In this document: piece after piece, positions 28,132-36,537 of the stretch
Numbering within the stretch: the first letter of the stretch is position 1
How the letters are laid out: every line of letters starts with the position of its first letter
Assembly (NCBI RefSeq): GCF_000936425.1
Contig: NZ_AVFK01000028.1
Span: 47,952-111,951, forward strand
DNA: 64,000 nt
From: Skermanella aerolata KACC 11604
GTDB taxonomy: Bacteria; Pseudomonadota; Alphaproteobacteria; Azospirillales; Azospirillaceae
Direction: 5' to 3'
Notes under the pieces: model-generated
Database searches by the model: none
What the model saw: the letters and a program-made list of their open reading frames with translations, nothing else
What the model was told of the DNA's origin: nothing
Translations under genes and position numbers: made by a program

Positions 28132-29046
28132 CTACGAATCGCGTTCGGCGACGCTTCCACGACTGTGACGTTTGGTAAGAACGTCGAGAAACGCGTTGAA
28201 GATCGGTGAGCGGCTATCCTTGCGCCGCACCAGCAAAGTATCGACTGGACCAAGCTGATAAGTTTTGGTGCCGTCTGGCCGCTGCATCAGGTCGAGTACC
28301 GATTGAGGCATGACGCCGATCGAGTTTCCCGTCGCGACGCTGGCGAGGACGGCATGATAGGAATTGAGCTCCAGCGTTCGCACGGGCTTTCCCCCGCGTG
28401 CCCATTTCTCTGCGATGCGCCGATAGGTGCAGCCGGGCTCCAGAGCCGCGAGGGTGTCGACACGGAGATCAGCAGGGCTCAATATTTCCGGATGATCAGG
28501 CGGAAGAACGATCAGGAGGTTCTCGACGAAGACGTGTTCCGTTTGCAACTGATCGGGGTCGAAGCCGGCTTCCTCGTCGCCCAGTCCTTTCATCGGCCGT
28601 GCGATCAGGGCGCAATCGAGCCTATGGGCAAGCACGCCCTGCGTTAGATCACGCGTTGCACCCAAGGTCAATTGAAGGGACACGGATGGCCAGAGAGCAT
28701 GGAACCGCGCCAGCAGATCAGGCAAGCGGCTGGCCGCGGTGCTCTCCATCGTTCCGACGCGGAAAAGGCCGGACGGTTCGGTGGGGTTGACCACCTGCCG
28801 CGCCTCCGCCACCAGATCCAGAATGCGACTGGCATAGGGCAAAAAAGCCAAGCCCTCGCGTGTCAGGGTCATTCTTTTGCCGTCCCGGCTGAAGAGCGGT
28901 ACGCCGAGATCCTGTTCGAGCCGCTGGACCCGCGTCGTCACGTTCGACGGCACACGCGCCAGGGTCTGCGAGGCGCGCGTTACGCTGCACTCCGTCGCGA
29001 CGGTGCGGAAGATATGGAGATCCGATAAATCCACTGAAAATCTCAA
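28132..29046 (-). CDS. LysR family transcriptional regulator
   Basis: This is a regulator of 304 residues. The N-terminal winged helix reads LHIFRTVATECSVTRASQTL, followed by SNVTTRVQRLEQDLGVPLF. The effector domain begins about residue 90 (SGLFRVGTMESTAASRLPDLL). It resembles the subgroup that controls efflux or exporter genes such as PtrR and YwbI-like proteins, but the target is unclear. The HPP-CBS gene lies 70 nt downstream on the same strand and might be co-transcribed. Confidence 0.9.
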   Translation of the reverse strand: MRFSVDLSDLHIFRTVATECSVTRASQTLARVPSNVTTRVQRLEQDLGVPLFSRDGKRMTLTREGLAFLPYASRILDLVAEARQVVNPTEPSGLFRVGTMESTAASRLPDLLARFHALWPSVSLQLTLGATRDLTQGVLAHRLDCALIARPMKGLGDEEAGFDPDQLQTEHVFVENLLIVLPPDHPEILSPADLRVDTLAALEPGCTYRRIAEKWARGGKPVRTLELNSYHAVLASVATGNSIGVMPQSVLDLMQRPDGTKTYQLGPVDTLLVRRKDSRSPIFNAFLDVLTKRHSRGSVAERDS

Positions 29047-29231
29047 ACCGAGAACGATACATGTGTCAACATTCTCAATATTGGAATGAGAGTCAATGCG
29101 ATTGTCATCGCTCCGGCATTATCGAATTGGTTATTTTTCCTGCGGTTTGAAGCTCTTGATCCAGCAAGACCAGGGCGAGGGTCTGTCCGCTGACATCTCA
29201 ACCGATGAGCGGTTTCGCATTTGGACGAGGT

Positions 29232-29930
29232 TCAGGAGCGAGGAGATGCAGGGTAGCGGGCGGAAGAGCCGCCACGCATGACCAAGCCCAGCACGATGCC
29301 AAGGAGCCCGCCGAGGATATGGGCGGATTGGGATACGCCGTCGTTAGCGAACAACCCCATCAATTCGCGGCCGAGGTAGAGTGCCGCTACCAGCAGCATC
29401 GTGAGCGGGATCGTGCCCGACCGTCCGGCCAGCATGGCGGTCAGCATGATCAGGCAGAACACGGTGCCGCTGGCGCCGATGAGACCGCCGCCGGGATCAA
29501 GGACGCAGTGCGCCAAGCCGACCAGCACCGATGCCGTGATCAGCACGCCGAGCATCCGCAATGACCCGAAACGGTCCTCCAGAAGTGGCCCCGCCAGCAG
29601 GATCACCACGAAGTTGGACAGCAGGTGGGTCATGCCGCCATGGGCCAGTGTCCAGGTGCACAGCGACAGGAGGAAGTCGCCATCCAGCAGCCGGATCGGT
29701 CCGTGGATCGCCAGTTTTCCCTGCACCGGCAAGATTGTCGCTGCTAAAGCCGCCAGCGCGTAGCATACCGTCACCGGCGCATTGAACTCGATCCTGGGCA
29801 AGGCAATACCTGGGTAGTGGGATTCGGCGGAAAAAACATGTGGGCATGACGCCGCCACCGCATCCGGGTCAAGATGGAAAATCACGATACCCGGTTGGAA
29901 GCAAAGGCATGAACTATTCATTCTTGCCAT
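29232..29930 (-). CDS. Rhomboid-type intramembrane serine protease (rhombosortase-like)
   Basis: This is an inner-membrane protein of 232 residues with about six helices. The catalytic serine motif is GASGTVF, preceded by GMTHLLSNFVVILLAGPLLE, the usual HxxxN oxyanion region, and the second catalytic residue is the histidine in SAHILGGLLG. The short size and GMTHLLSN..GP pattern resemble rhombosortases, which process surface proteins. No GlyGly-CTERM substrate is seen in the window. The start is uncertain among codons near 29921-29930. Confidence 0.85.
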   Translation of the reverse strand: MARMNSSCLCFQPGIVIFHLDPDAVAASCPHVFSAESHYPGIALPRIEFNAPVTVCYALAALAATILPVQGKLAIHGPIRLLDGDFLLSLCTWTLAHGGMTHLLSNFVVILLAGPLLEDRFGSLRMLGVLITASVLVGLAHCVLDPGGGLIGASGTVFCLIMLTAMLAGRSGTIPLTMLLVAALYLGRELMGLFANDGVSQSAHILGGLLGIVLGLVMRGGSSARYPASPRS

Positions 29931-29959
29931 AATCCGGAGAGGCGCACAGCAGACGCCGA

Positions 29960-30060
29960 ACCTCACCGATGAGCAGCGCGATCAAGGTCGACTGGGGCAA
30001 CGGCGCAATCCGAAGTGCGACATCCACGCTTTCATCGACCATGTCGGGTCAACGCTTGTA
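29960..30060 (+). pseudogene. Possible IS5-family transposase N-terminal remnant
   Basis: One forward frame here reads LTDEQRDQGRLGQRRNPKCD followed by IHAFIDHVGSTL. LTDEQ...(R)..D...FID.V resembles the first helices of IS5-type transposases, but nothing downstream continues it and the IS3 element begins at 30072. It may be a short leftover of an older insertion. Confidence 0.3.
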
Positions 30061-30283
30061 CCGCCCCCAATAAGTTGGACACCGGAGAAGGGTTACGGTG
30101 TGGCTGGTTTGGGTTGTGGGCTTGCGACCTGAGGGAAGAATGCCACCGTGCTCGGCCCGGTCAAGCACAAGCCGCTATCGCGGGGGCCTGCGGCCCTGCT
30201 TGACCGGTTCTGCGCGCGGCGGCCTGCCGAGTGGCAGGTCGGGACGGCGGGATGGTCAGCCCGTAATCGAACATCGGGATGGA

Positions 30284-31177
30284 TCATGCGGCAAGGCTTT
30301 CCTGCTGAAGATGACGGGCGCGGTAGTCGAGGGGGCTGAGATAGCCCAGCCGCTCCAGTCGCCAGGCAGCGTTGTAGCGGGCGACGAAGTTGCTGACCGC
30401 TGCCTGGACCTCGGCGGCGGTGCGGAAGGTCTGGCCCCAGATCGCCTGCTCCTTGAGGGTTCGAAAGAACCGCTCGATGACGCCATTGCATTGTGGCTGG
30501 TGCGGGAAGGCGTAGCTCAGCGCCATGCCCCAGTGGCTGATCTGGCGAGAGAAGTGGTGGGACGTATACTGCGGCCCGCTGTCCAGGCGCAGCGACACGC
30601 CGCGGGCGGCATCGGCCGCAATCCCGCCGAACCGGGATGTCACCGCCTGACTGATCGGCTCGAGCGCCGAGAAGCGCGAGCCGTCGGTCGAAACATGATG
30701 CCCGACGACCTCGGAGTTGAAGTGGTCGATGGCGGCGAACACCCAGACCCGGCCCTTCTCGGCCGTCTGCACCAGGGTGGCGTCGGTTCCCCACAGCACG
30801 TCCGGAGCCTCGGTCAGGATGGTGCCGTCATGATCGTTGGCCGGGCGTGGCGGCCGCCGGAACGGCGAGAGCAGCTGATTATCACGCATCAGGCGCAGGA
30901 CGCGGTTGCGACCGACCGGCAGACCCAGGCCATAGTGCAGGCGGGCCCAAACCTTGCGATGCCCCTCGCCGGAAAATGGCGAGGCGGCGAGGTCTGCCCG
31001 AATGACAGCGAGCAGACTGGCGTCATCGACCGGCGGCTTGGGTCCTCGTGGCTTGGCGGGAGCGCAGTCGGTCGGGCGACTTGCCCGGTAGAAGGTCGAG
31101 CGCGGCACAGCCCAGATGCGGCAGACCCGCTGCACGCCGTAGGGCCGGTGGGTCGAAGGCGAGATCGCCGCGCTCAT
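30284..31177 (-). CDS. IS3-family transposase OrfB (catalytic part)
   Basis: This is an rve-type integrase core of 297 residues. The N terminus has the HTH_21-like linker (YRASRPTDCAPA onwards). The DDE triad is visible: the first Asp in LWGTDATLV, the second in LRLDSGPQYTSHHF and the Glu in CNGVIERFFRTLKEQ. It overlaps orfA by 4 nt (ATGA at 31174-31177). IS3 elements usually make the active OrfAB by frameshifting, though here simple coupling is also possible. Both ORFs appear intact, so the element may still be active. Confidence 0.93.
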   Translation of the reverse strand: MSAAISPSTHRPYGVQRVCRIWAVPRSTFYRASRPTDCAPAKPRGPKPPVDDASLLAVIRADLAASPFSGEGHRKVWARLHYGLGLPVGRNRVLRLMRDNQLLSPFRRPPRPANDHDGTILTEAPDVLWGTDATLVQTAEKGRVWVFAAIDHFNSEVVGHHVSTDGSRFSALEPISQAVTSRFGGIAADAARGVSLRLDSGPQYTSHHFSRQISHWGMALSYAFPHQPQCNGVIERFFRTLKEQAIWGQTFRTAAEVQAAVSNFVARYNAAWRLERLGYLSPLDYRARHLQQESLAA

Positions 31178-31557
31178 CTGCGCGACCTCGCCCGAGGAAA
31201 AGGCGTGCCGGTCTCTAGGCGTCCGATCCTGGCGCGCAGCAGTTCATTCTCCATGCTCAGTTCGCCGACCCGCTTGTGGGCGGCGTCGAGACCAGCCTGG
31301 AGAGGATCATCGTCGCTACGCTCCTTCAGGCCAGCATCCATTGCCGCCAGCGCCCTGTCACGCCAGCGCTCCAGCCGGTAGACCTCGACGCCGATCTCGC
31401 GCGAGATCGCATCGAGGGACTCGCCGCGCAACAGCCGGAGGACCACCTCGCGTTTGCGAGTGGCGCTCCAGCGCTGAATAACCGTCGGTCCAGCCTTCTC
31501 GCTAGAGTCCGTCGGCAGCTTCGGGTTGTTCTTCGGATTTCCCATCGGTTCTTCCAT
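31174..31557 (-). CDS. IS3-family transposase OrfA (helix-turn-helix part)
   Basis: This is a 127-residue protein. The helix-turn-helix reads REVVLRLLRGESLDAISREI with VEVYRLERWRD as recognition helix, followed by a leucine-rich coiled coil (AHKRVGELSMENELLRARI). It provides DNA binding for the OrfB catalytic core. The start lies 9 nt inside the right inverted repeat, typical for the family. Confidence 0.9.
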   Translation of the reverse strand: MEEPMGNPKNNPKLPTDSSEKAGPTVIQRWSATRKREVVLRLLRGESLDAISREIGVEVYRLERWRDRALAAMDAGLKERSDDDPLQAGLDAAHKRVGELSMENELLRARIGRLETGTPFPRARSRR

Positions 31558-31690
31558 ATGGACAATCCGGTGTCCAACTTCATCGACGGCAGATCAGTCG
31601 GGTCAACGCTTCGGTCATTCCGGTCAGGTGACTCTGGACATAGTCTTTAATCGCATGGTGTTCCGAGTTGTGAATCGGCACCGGCTAGTG

Positions 31691-31763
31691 TTCTGATCCA
31701 AACGAATGATTCCCGTTCACATGCGGGCCGTTGTTGGGCCACGGCCCAACGATAACTCGCCAT
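31691..31763. repeat. Dispersed repeat, copy 2 (without the second hairpin arm)
   Basis: This 73-bp segment matches 5981-6092 with about seven scattered differences but lacks the 39-bp block found there at 6041-6079. It keeps the small palindrome GGGCCACGGCCC. It lies between the IS3 element and the toxin gene. Its presence without the block shows that the hairpin part is the removable, probably mobile, unit. Confidence 0.7.
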
Positions 31764-31867
31764 TGCTGGCGGGAATCAGCCGTTACGGTCATAACCCTAG
31801 TTGGCCGGAACAGGTCGCGCATTTTGTGGCACTCCATTGTCTTGGCCTAACAGCAATGCCGGCCAAG

Positions 31868-32308
31868 TCATTGCGTGGAGGGCAGTTGTTTCAAGGGATT
31901 GACGAAGGCAATGCCCAGTGGTTCAAAATGGCGCTCATTGGCCGTCAGAACGGTCAGTCCGTGCGTGGCGGCCGTGGCGGCAATGGCGATGTCCTCGAAA
32001 CCGGGATCATGGGCGCGCGCACGGTCGAGAATCAAGCCGGCGTGACGTGCTTCTTCGATATCGAACGGCAGGATGCGTCCGGCATAGAAATGCTCGACGG
32101 CGCCAAGCCAGCGGCGCAGCTTCTCCGCCTTGGCCGTTGCGGCGAGTCTGACGGCGCGGGCGATGCCCGCCTCGATCTCGGCAATAGTGATCGTCGAAAG
32201 ATAGAGCCGGTCGCTATACGCACGCATCCAAGCCGCGAAGGCCTCCACGCCGACCTGGCGCTTGGTCGGCGCATCGGCCGATATGATGTTCGTGTCCAGG
32301 AGATACAC
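31868..32308 (-). CDS. PIN-domain toxin, FitB/VapC-like ribonuclease
   Basis: This is a 146-residue PIN-domain endoribonuclease, the toxin of a type II toxin-antitoxin pair. The acidic metal site is visible: Asp5 in YLLDTNIIS, Glu in TITIAEIEAGI, Asp in GFEDIAIAATA, and TANERHF near the C terminus. The order and the ending FVNPL fit FitB. It starts 2 nt after the antitoxin stop, as expected for coupled expression. The gene sits next to an IS3 element, a common situation for mobile TA pairs. Confidence 0.92.
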   Translation of the reverse strand: MYLLDTNIISADAPTKRQVGVEAFAAWMRAYSDRLYLSTITIAEIEAGIARAVRLAATAKAEKLRRWLGAVEHFYAGRILPFDIEEARHAGLILDRARAHDPGFEDIAIAATAATHGLTVLTANERHFEPLGIAFVNPLKQLPSTQ

Positions 32309-32310
32309 GG

Positions 32311-32562
32311 TCAGAGGCTGTCTTCAGTCAACGTACGGGCAGGCTTCCGCAACCGTTCGGGAATGTCTTCCGCGTCGCCGGGGAAAGCCAGCAGCAGATC
32401 GGCAAAGCTCGGAACTTTGGAAACCCGCTCCCATTCTTCAAAAGAAACGAGCACGGCTTCCTTACGGCCGTGGCGGGTAATGACGGTCGGCTCGCCGGCC
32501 ACGGCCCGATCGACCACGGCGGAAAGCGTCGCTTTGGCGTCCTTGAGCTGAATCTGCTTCAT
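32311..32562 (-). CDS. Phd/YefM-type antitoxin
   Basis: This is an 83-residue antitoxin, transcribed first in the pair. The N-terminal DNA-binding part reads MKQIQLKDAKATLSAVVDRA followed by GEPTVITRHGRKEAVLVSFEEWE, the classic Phd/YefM fold. The C-terminal tail (PSFADLLLAFPG onward) should wrap and block the toxin. It probably represses its own promoter together with the toxin. Confidence 0.93.
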   Translation of the reverse strand: MKQIQLKDAKATLSAVVDRAVAGEPTVITRHGRKEAVLVSFEEWERVSKVPSFADLLLAFPGDAEDIPERLRKPARTLTEDSL

Positions 32563-32774
32563 AGTGCATCTCCAAATGACTACCGATAGTCATAATTTAT
32601 TTCGTCTGTCCTGATCAAGCACGAACCAAGGGTGTTGGAGATTGCTGATCTGGCATGCACCTTGGATGCTCGAACTCCATCCGCATTGCCTGATCAACAG
32701 CGGGAATGGGGACTCTTTTGCCTCTTCCCCCTCCACGCAACACGTTATCTGGCGGGGCAAGGTCAGGTGCCCGC

Positions 32775-33395
32775 TCAAGCCTTTCGGCGCGCCGGCAGGA
32801 TTTGGGACCGCGTATCGAAGATTGCCTTGACGACGGCCGCCACCACCAAGACGCAAAGCGCGGCTTTCGACAACGTCCCCATCGTCCCCTCGATCAACAA
32901 CGCGTGGATGACACTGCCAAGGACGACGACCATCGCAAGCGTCGTGTGGATCAGACGCCAAACCCTCTGCCTAATGCGCAACCGCCGTCGCAGCGCGGCC
33001 AGGAGTGCGGCGGCGAACACCGCCCACATCGCGATCACGCCCCAGGCGGAGAAAGGCGTCGGCGAGCGGAAGAGGAGGGCGTCGATCACGTCCGGCGGAC
33101 TCGTCAGCCACAGGCCCGCGACATGGATGCCGACCGCCGCCGCGAGCCCGCTCCCGATCAAGGCGTGCGCTCGGCGCCCGTGTCTAGCACGCAGGCCCGG
33201 CAGGTATCCCGCCGCCAGCAAAGGTTGCAGGAGGAGAAGTGCGAGCGCGACCACCCCCGCGAGGCCGGCCACGATGTAGACTGGCTGGCGCCATGCAAGC
33301 AGCGGACTCGTCACCGCCACTGCGATCGGCAGGACGAGGGCGGCCCCGAGGGCAGCCCAGATGAAGATCGCGCGAAAGGAAGGCAAGCGGGTCAC
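32775..33395 (-). CDS. Ferric reductase-like transmembrane protein
   Basis: This is an inner-membrane protein of 206 residues with about six helices. Heme-binding histidines could be those in RRAHALIGSGLAAAVGIHVAGLW and RVWRLIHTTLAMVVVLGSVIHALL, whose spacing matches the ferric reductase-like/MsrQ-type domain. No flavin or NAD domain is attached. It begins within the stop of the preceding Tat-exported protein (ATGA at 33392-33395). The two are probably one periplasmic redox unit. The 212-nt gap to the antitoxin holds nothing recognised. Confidence 0.8.
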   Translation of the reverse strand: MTRLPSFRAIFIWAALGAALVLPIAVAVTSPLLAWRQPVYIVAGLAGVVALALLLLQPLLAAGYLPGLRARHGRRAHALIGSGLAAAVGIHVAGLWLTSPPDVIDALLFRSPTPFSAWGVIAMWAVFAAALLAALRRRLRIRQRVWRLIHTTLAMVVVLGSVIHALLIEGTMGTLSKAALCVLVVAAVVKAIFDTRSQILPARRKA

Positions 33396-33904
33396 GCCGG
33401 CCGCAGGACGAAGTGCGCGCTCAGGTTCGTCTCGCGTGCGCTGCGCATCACCGGGCGCAGAAAGACAGTCTCGAACCGTTTGTCGTCGAAGTCCGCGTCA
33501 TAGGCGAGATGTCCGTGGGGCTGGCCGAAAGCCGGTACAATCTGCGGCATTTCCATCCGGAACACGCCGTCGGCATCTGTCAGGGTTGCCCCATGGCTTT
33601 CCGGGTCGCGCTCGTGCCCCTCGGTCGTATGCGCCCAGATCTGGATGCGCACGCCCTGGAGTGGGGCACCGTCGCCCGCACGCCGCACCGTACCCGTCAT
33701 CCAAAAACCGCCACGGCCGATGCGCTCCACGACGGAGGCACCGGGCAGGTAGTTGTTAGCGCCGCCCTGCATCGTCGGCGTCGGCGCGAGGCCCTGCGCG
33801 CGAGCAGGCGCGAAAAGGGCCGAGACGCCAGTCGCAAGCACCACTCCAGCGGCGGAACCTCCTGCCATGAGCAAGGTCCGGCGTGTCTGCGGGGCAGAGT
33901 TCAT
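33392..33904 (-). CDS. Tat-exported intradiol dioxygenase-like protein
   Basis: This is a 170-residue protein with a twin-arginine signal (QTRRTLLMAGGSAAGVVLATG, cleaved after ARA). The mature part has the beta-sandwich of intradiol ring-cleavage dioxygenases: VRRAGDGAPLQGVRIQIWAH, DADGVFRMEMP and FGQPHGHLAYD. The HxH fits the two iron-ligand histidines, and an early NNYLPG tyrosine could be a third ligand. The protein is shorter than catechol dioxygenases. It is translationally coupled to the ferric reductase-like membrane protein. The substrate is unknown. Confidence 0.8.
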   Translation of the reverse strand: MNSAPQTRRTLLMAGGSAAGVVLATGVSALFAPARAQGLAPTPTMQGGANNYLPGASVVERIGRGGFWMTGTVRRAGDGAPLQGVRIQIWAHTTEGHERDPESHGATLTDADGVFRMEMPQIVPAFGQPHGHLAYDADFDDKRFETVFLRPVMRSARETNLSAHFVLRPA

Positions 33905-34089
33905 TCCGATGTCTCCTCTCGTCATGGATGGCGCGTACGCCTCCTCGTCCACAAAACCTATGTAGGTGATCGAGGCGCAGGGTGAAGCCTGAGTCGGGCA
34001 TTGTCATGGCAACGGTGGCGTTTCGCCTATGTATTCTGACGAAGCCGGCCACTAAGTGGTGCATCCGCTAAATCAATGAGATTACTGGG

Positions 34090-34580
34090 AGAGAGGCGAC
34101 ACCTAGACGGCGGGCTTGGCGGAGGCGCCGCCGGCGTCCCCAGATGAAAGGATGCTTGTGCTCATTCCAGTAGGTGGTGGCACGTTCAACGGCCTGCTCG
34201 ATCTCGGCCCAGGTTTCGATCCGGCGGCCTTTTGCTTCGCTGCCCTACGGGTCAAGGCAAAGGAGCGGAGCACCTTCCACCACGGTTCGATCAGGTTGAG
34301 ATAGGCTGCATATTTGGGCTGGAAGACGAACTCCCAGTGCGGATGGAGCAGGCTGAACAGCAGCACGCCGGGCGCGCGGTGAGTGCTGAGATTGTCTACC
34401 ACGGCATAAATCCGCTCGACGGTGGGATCGATCCGGGCCTCGACCTCGCCGAGGAAGTCAACCCATTTGGCCGTGGTGCGGCGATCGTAAGGGTGCGTCC
34501 AAGGCCGCGCCGCATGGCGATGCCGTGGTCGGACAGGTAGCCCACCAGCCGATCCAGAGTCCAGCATGCAAGCACGACAA
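34090..34580 (-). pseudogene. IS630-family transposase remnant with deletion and frameshift
   Basis: Reading minus, a start fragment in one frame gives LDRLVGYLSDHGIAMRR (helix-turn-helix part). A second frame gives the end of the catalytic domain (YAVVDNLSTHRAPGVLLFSL and KYAAYLNLIEPWWKVLRSFA). A third frame then continues as RIETWAEIEQAVERATTYWN and EHKHPFIWGRRRR. The middle of the transposase is missing and at least one shift occurs near 34240. The element is inactive. Confidence 0.8.
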
Positions 34581-34864
34581 TCTCAGTCTATTTGCCGAAC
34601 ACACCACTAAGTTGAAATGTTCGTGCTATGTCGGCATACTTCCCTGAGGAAGCCTGTCAGGTCGAGCGAGCCAAAAGAAAAAGCCCGTTCAGATGCTCGA
34701 TCAGCATTGCTTGATCTGGGTCCATTTTCGACAAAACAACTGAGTGATCAGACAGGTCGGAGCCAAATATTCAGCATTATTTCGAGAATATTTAAGTAGT
34801 ACAGCCACCCGCAGCGCAGTGATACACCGTAAAACCTGCGCGGCATTTAGCGGTCGCTTCACGT

Positions 34865-35311
34865 TTAATTCAGCCAAATCCCATCATCACCATCGGACGT
34901 TGTTTGCGCCAGCCGTGCTAGTTCGACGTACTCGGTCGCCTCATAGAAACCCATCATCGCATCGGAACGGCTCATGCCTTTGTCTACCGCGTCCAGCCAG
35001 TTCTGGTAACCACCCTCATCTGGCTGTCGACCTAGCACATTTTCATAAAGCATTTGCACCCAATCAGCACTGTCCTGTCTTCCGTACTTGTTCTGAAACT
35101 CCTGTGACGAGGTAAAGCCGTCAATAGCCTGCTCGAGGCTAAGGCTTTTGCTTTCAATTACATTCACCCAGTGTTTCAGACCACTTGGATCCGGTATGCG
35201 ATCAAGGGTTGCGTCGTAAAGTCGGCAGACTTGCGCCACCATGTGTCCGGTGTCTGACGCTAAGGTACCATCCGCAGCCTTGCGGATCCTCAACTCGCGA
35301 ATGTCTGACAT
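34865..35311 (-). CDS. DUF4214 domain protein
   Basis: This is a 148-residue protein with two DUF4214-like units: AQVCRLYDATLDRIPDPSGL and YENVLGRQPDEGGYQNWLDA, each followed by a helix with SRSDAMMGFYEATEY-type sequence. DUF4214 domains usually form part of large secreted RTX, S-layer-associated or glycosylation-linked proteins; here one stands alone without a signal peptide. The local DNA is much richer in A and T than the host genes, so it was probably acquired. A GTG at 35323 could also start it. The 34581-34864 gap shows nothing else. Confidence 0.75.
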   Translation of the reverse strand: MSDIRELRIRKAADGTLASDTGHMVAQVCRLYDATLDRIPDPSGLKHWVNVIESKSLSLEQAIDGFTSSQEFQNKYGRQDSADWVQMLYENVLGRQPDEGGYQNWLDAVDKGMSRSDAMMGFYEATEYVELARLAQTTSDGDDGIWLN

Positions 35312-35465
35312 TTGTAAAAGCACCTTGTGACAGTAGATTGCCCTGTTTATGGGTAGGATGATCGCCTATGAGATCGATCTTATTATTCTTCATTTAGTGT
35401 ATTTTTACTTTAACAACCTTCATTATGCTGTTTTGTAATATGAAAACGTTATCTAATGCTGTTTG

Positions 35466-35717
35466 CTACCCCCAGAGATCCACCGATGAAATCTCATTAT
35501 CCCATAAACTGCCTACCCAGTAGTGTTTTCCTTCTGAAAAATACTTTGTTTCTCCTGTATAATCGGCATTTTTGTATGCATTCAGATCTCCCCCGATTAC
35601 AATCATTGATGAAACTTTGTTGTCCCAGCCCTCGTCCGCTAAACTCATTTCATCTGACCTCAGAACGAAGAAGTCACCTTCGAAGTTTGCGTGCTCATAT
35701 AGGATTGCTATTGTCAT
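35466..35717 (-). CDS. Beta/gamma-crystallin-like protein
   Basis: This 83-residue protein consists of two Greek-key-like motifs: ILYEHANFEGDFFVLRSDEM then WDNKVSSMIVIGG, and YKNADYTGETKYFSEGKHYW then WDNEISSVDLWG. The Y/F-x-x-x-x-F/Y-x-G start and the D/N-x-x-S-S end of each unit match the calcium-binding pattern N/D-N/D-x-x-S/T-S. The start has a strong AAGGAG 7 nt upstream. It has no signal peptide. It lies in the same AT-rich tract as the DUF4214 gene and looks horizontally acquired. Confidence 0.7.
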   Translation of the reverse strand: MTIAILYEHANFEGDFFVLRSDEMSLADEGWDNKVSSMIVIGGDLNAYKNADYTGETKYFSEGKHYWVGSLWDNEISSVDLWG

Positions 35718-36126
35718 CTCACATCTCCTTGGTTATGACTGAGAAGATACCACGAAGGATTATCATATTATAATGCATTTTCACTTTGCTGTTGAAGGCG
35801 TATTTTCTAACTGATTATTTTGGAATATACAGTAACATATTTACACATGATAGTCGTCAAACTCAACAGACTTATAACTTGAAGGCAGTACGCCGATCGC
35901 TCATCGAAATTGATCCGCACTTATAGAGTTTTTATGATGCTGCTCTTTAAAAAATTGCATCACATGAGACGATACGCGCAGATATCGATATGCCGAATTT
36001 TTAATTCACCATAGTTTGTAATAAGAATAGCATCACAGTTGCGATTTCCGTTTGAAGTATGATTTCTGGCCCATGGCCTGATGACATCGGCGCCAGACGG
36101 ACTGGGCGACAACGAAAGCTGGTTCG
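35718..36126. other. AT-rich intergenic tract
   Basis: About 400 bp of AT-rich DNA without a convincing gene. It includes the promoter of the crystallin-like gene (minus strand). Base composition is very different from the flanking operons, supporting foreign origin. Confidence 0.5.
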
Positions 36127-36330
36127 ATGCGACGCTGGATCAGACGCCGGGTAATACGACGGATCTCCTGCGGAGACCTTGCGGGGCTGGGTCCGACAGG
36201 CCGAGCGCGACCAGGGCAAGCGGGCCGGTCCGACAAGCGACGACCGGGAGCAGCGTCAGGCAAACGAGATTCTGCGCAAGGCATCGCCGTATTTCGCCCA
36301 GGCGGAGCTATACGGCACTGTTGCATTAAC
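36127..36330 (+). pseudogene. IS3-type orfA remnant next to an IS6-like end
   Basis: One forward frame reads AETLRGWVRQAERDQGKRAG, then PTSDDREQRQANEILRKASPYF and AQAELYG. This is the second half of a common IS3-type OrfA with its middle deleted. It stops at GGCACTGTTGCA (36313-36324), which matches the outer end of IS6/IS26-type terminal repeats. I see no further IS6 gene. Two insertion sequences have therefore probably decayed here. Confidence 0.55.
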
Positions 36331-36537
36331 TTCCGCCGGCACCCGCACCTGAAATTTTCATGCGCACGTTATGCCACAAAACCGCCTATCGCTGCGTAGA
36401 AAGATCCTGCAAGGGCAAGTTATTATGCGATCCATTCGCATTTCGAGTTAATGTGACGATGTCCTTTTGACATCCAATGCGGCCCGGTGATGGGCAGCCG
36501 GCCGCAAACCAGAAATGCCCGGAAGGGGAGAATCCTC

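Larger units (their letters stand above)
30072..31580 (-). mobile_element. IS3-family insertion sequence, complete
   Basis: A 15-bp perfect terminal inverted repeat (AAGTTGGACACCGGA at 30072-30086, its complement at 31566-31580) bounds a 1.5-kb element carrying overlapping orfA and orfB on the minus strand. The flanks share TTCATCGAC and GTCGGGTCAACGCTT in the same order (30031-30057 and 31579-31611), which is too long to be a normal IS3 target duplication. Confidence 0.9.

Noticed and set aside
29096..29281. 61-codon plus-strand frame upstream of the LysR gene
   Set aside because: No ribosome-binding site or family, and it overlaps the end of the rhomboid gene.
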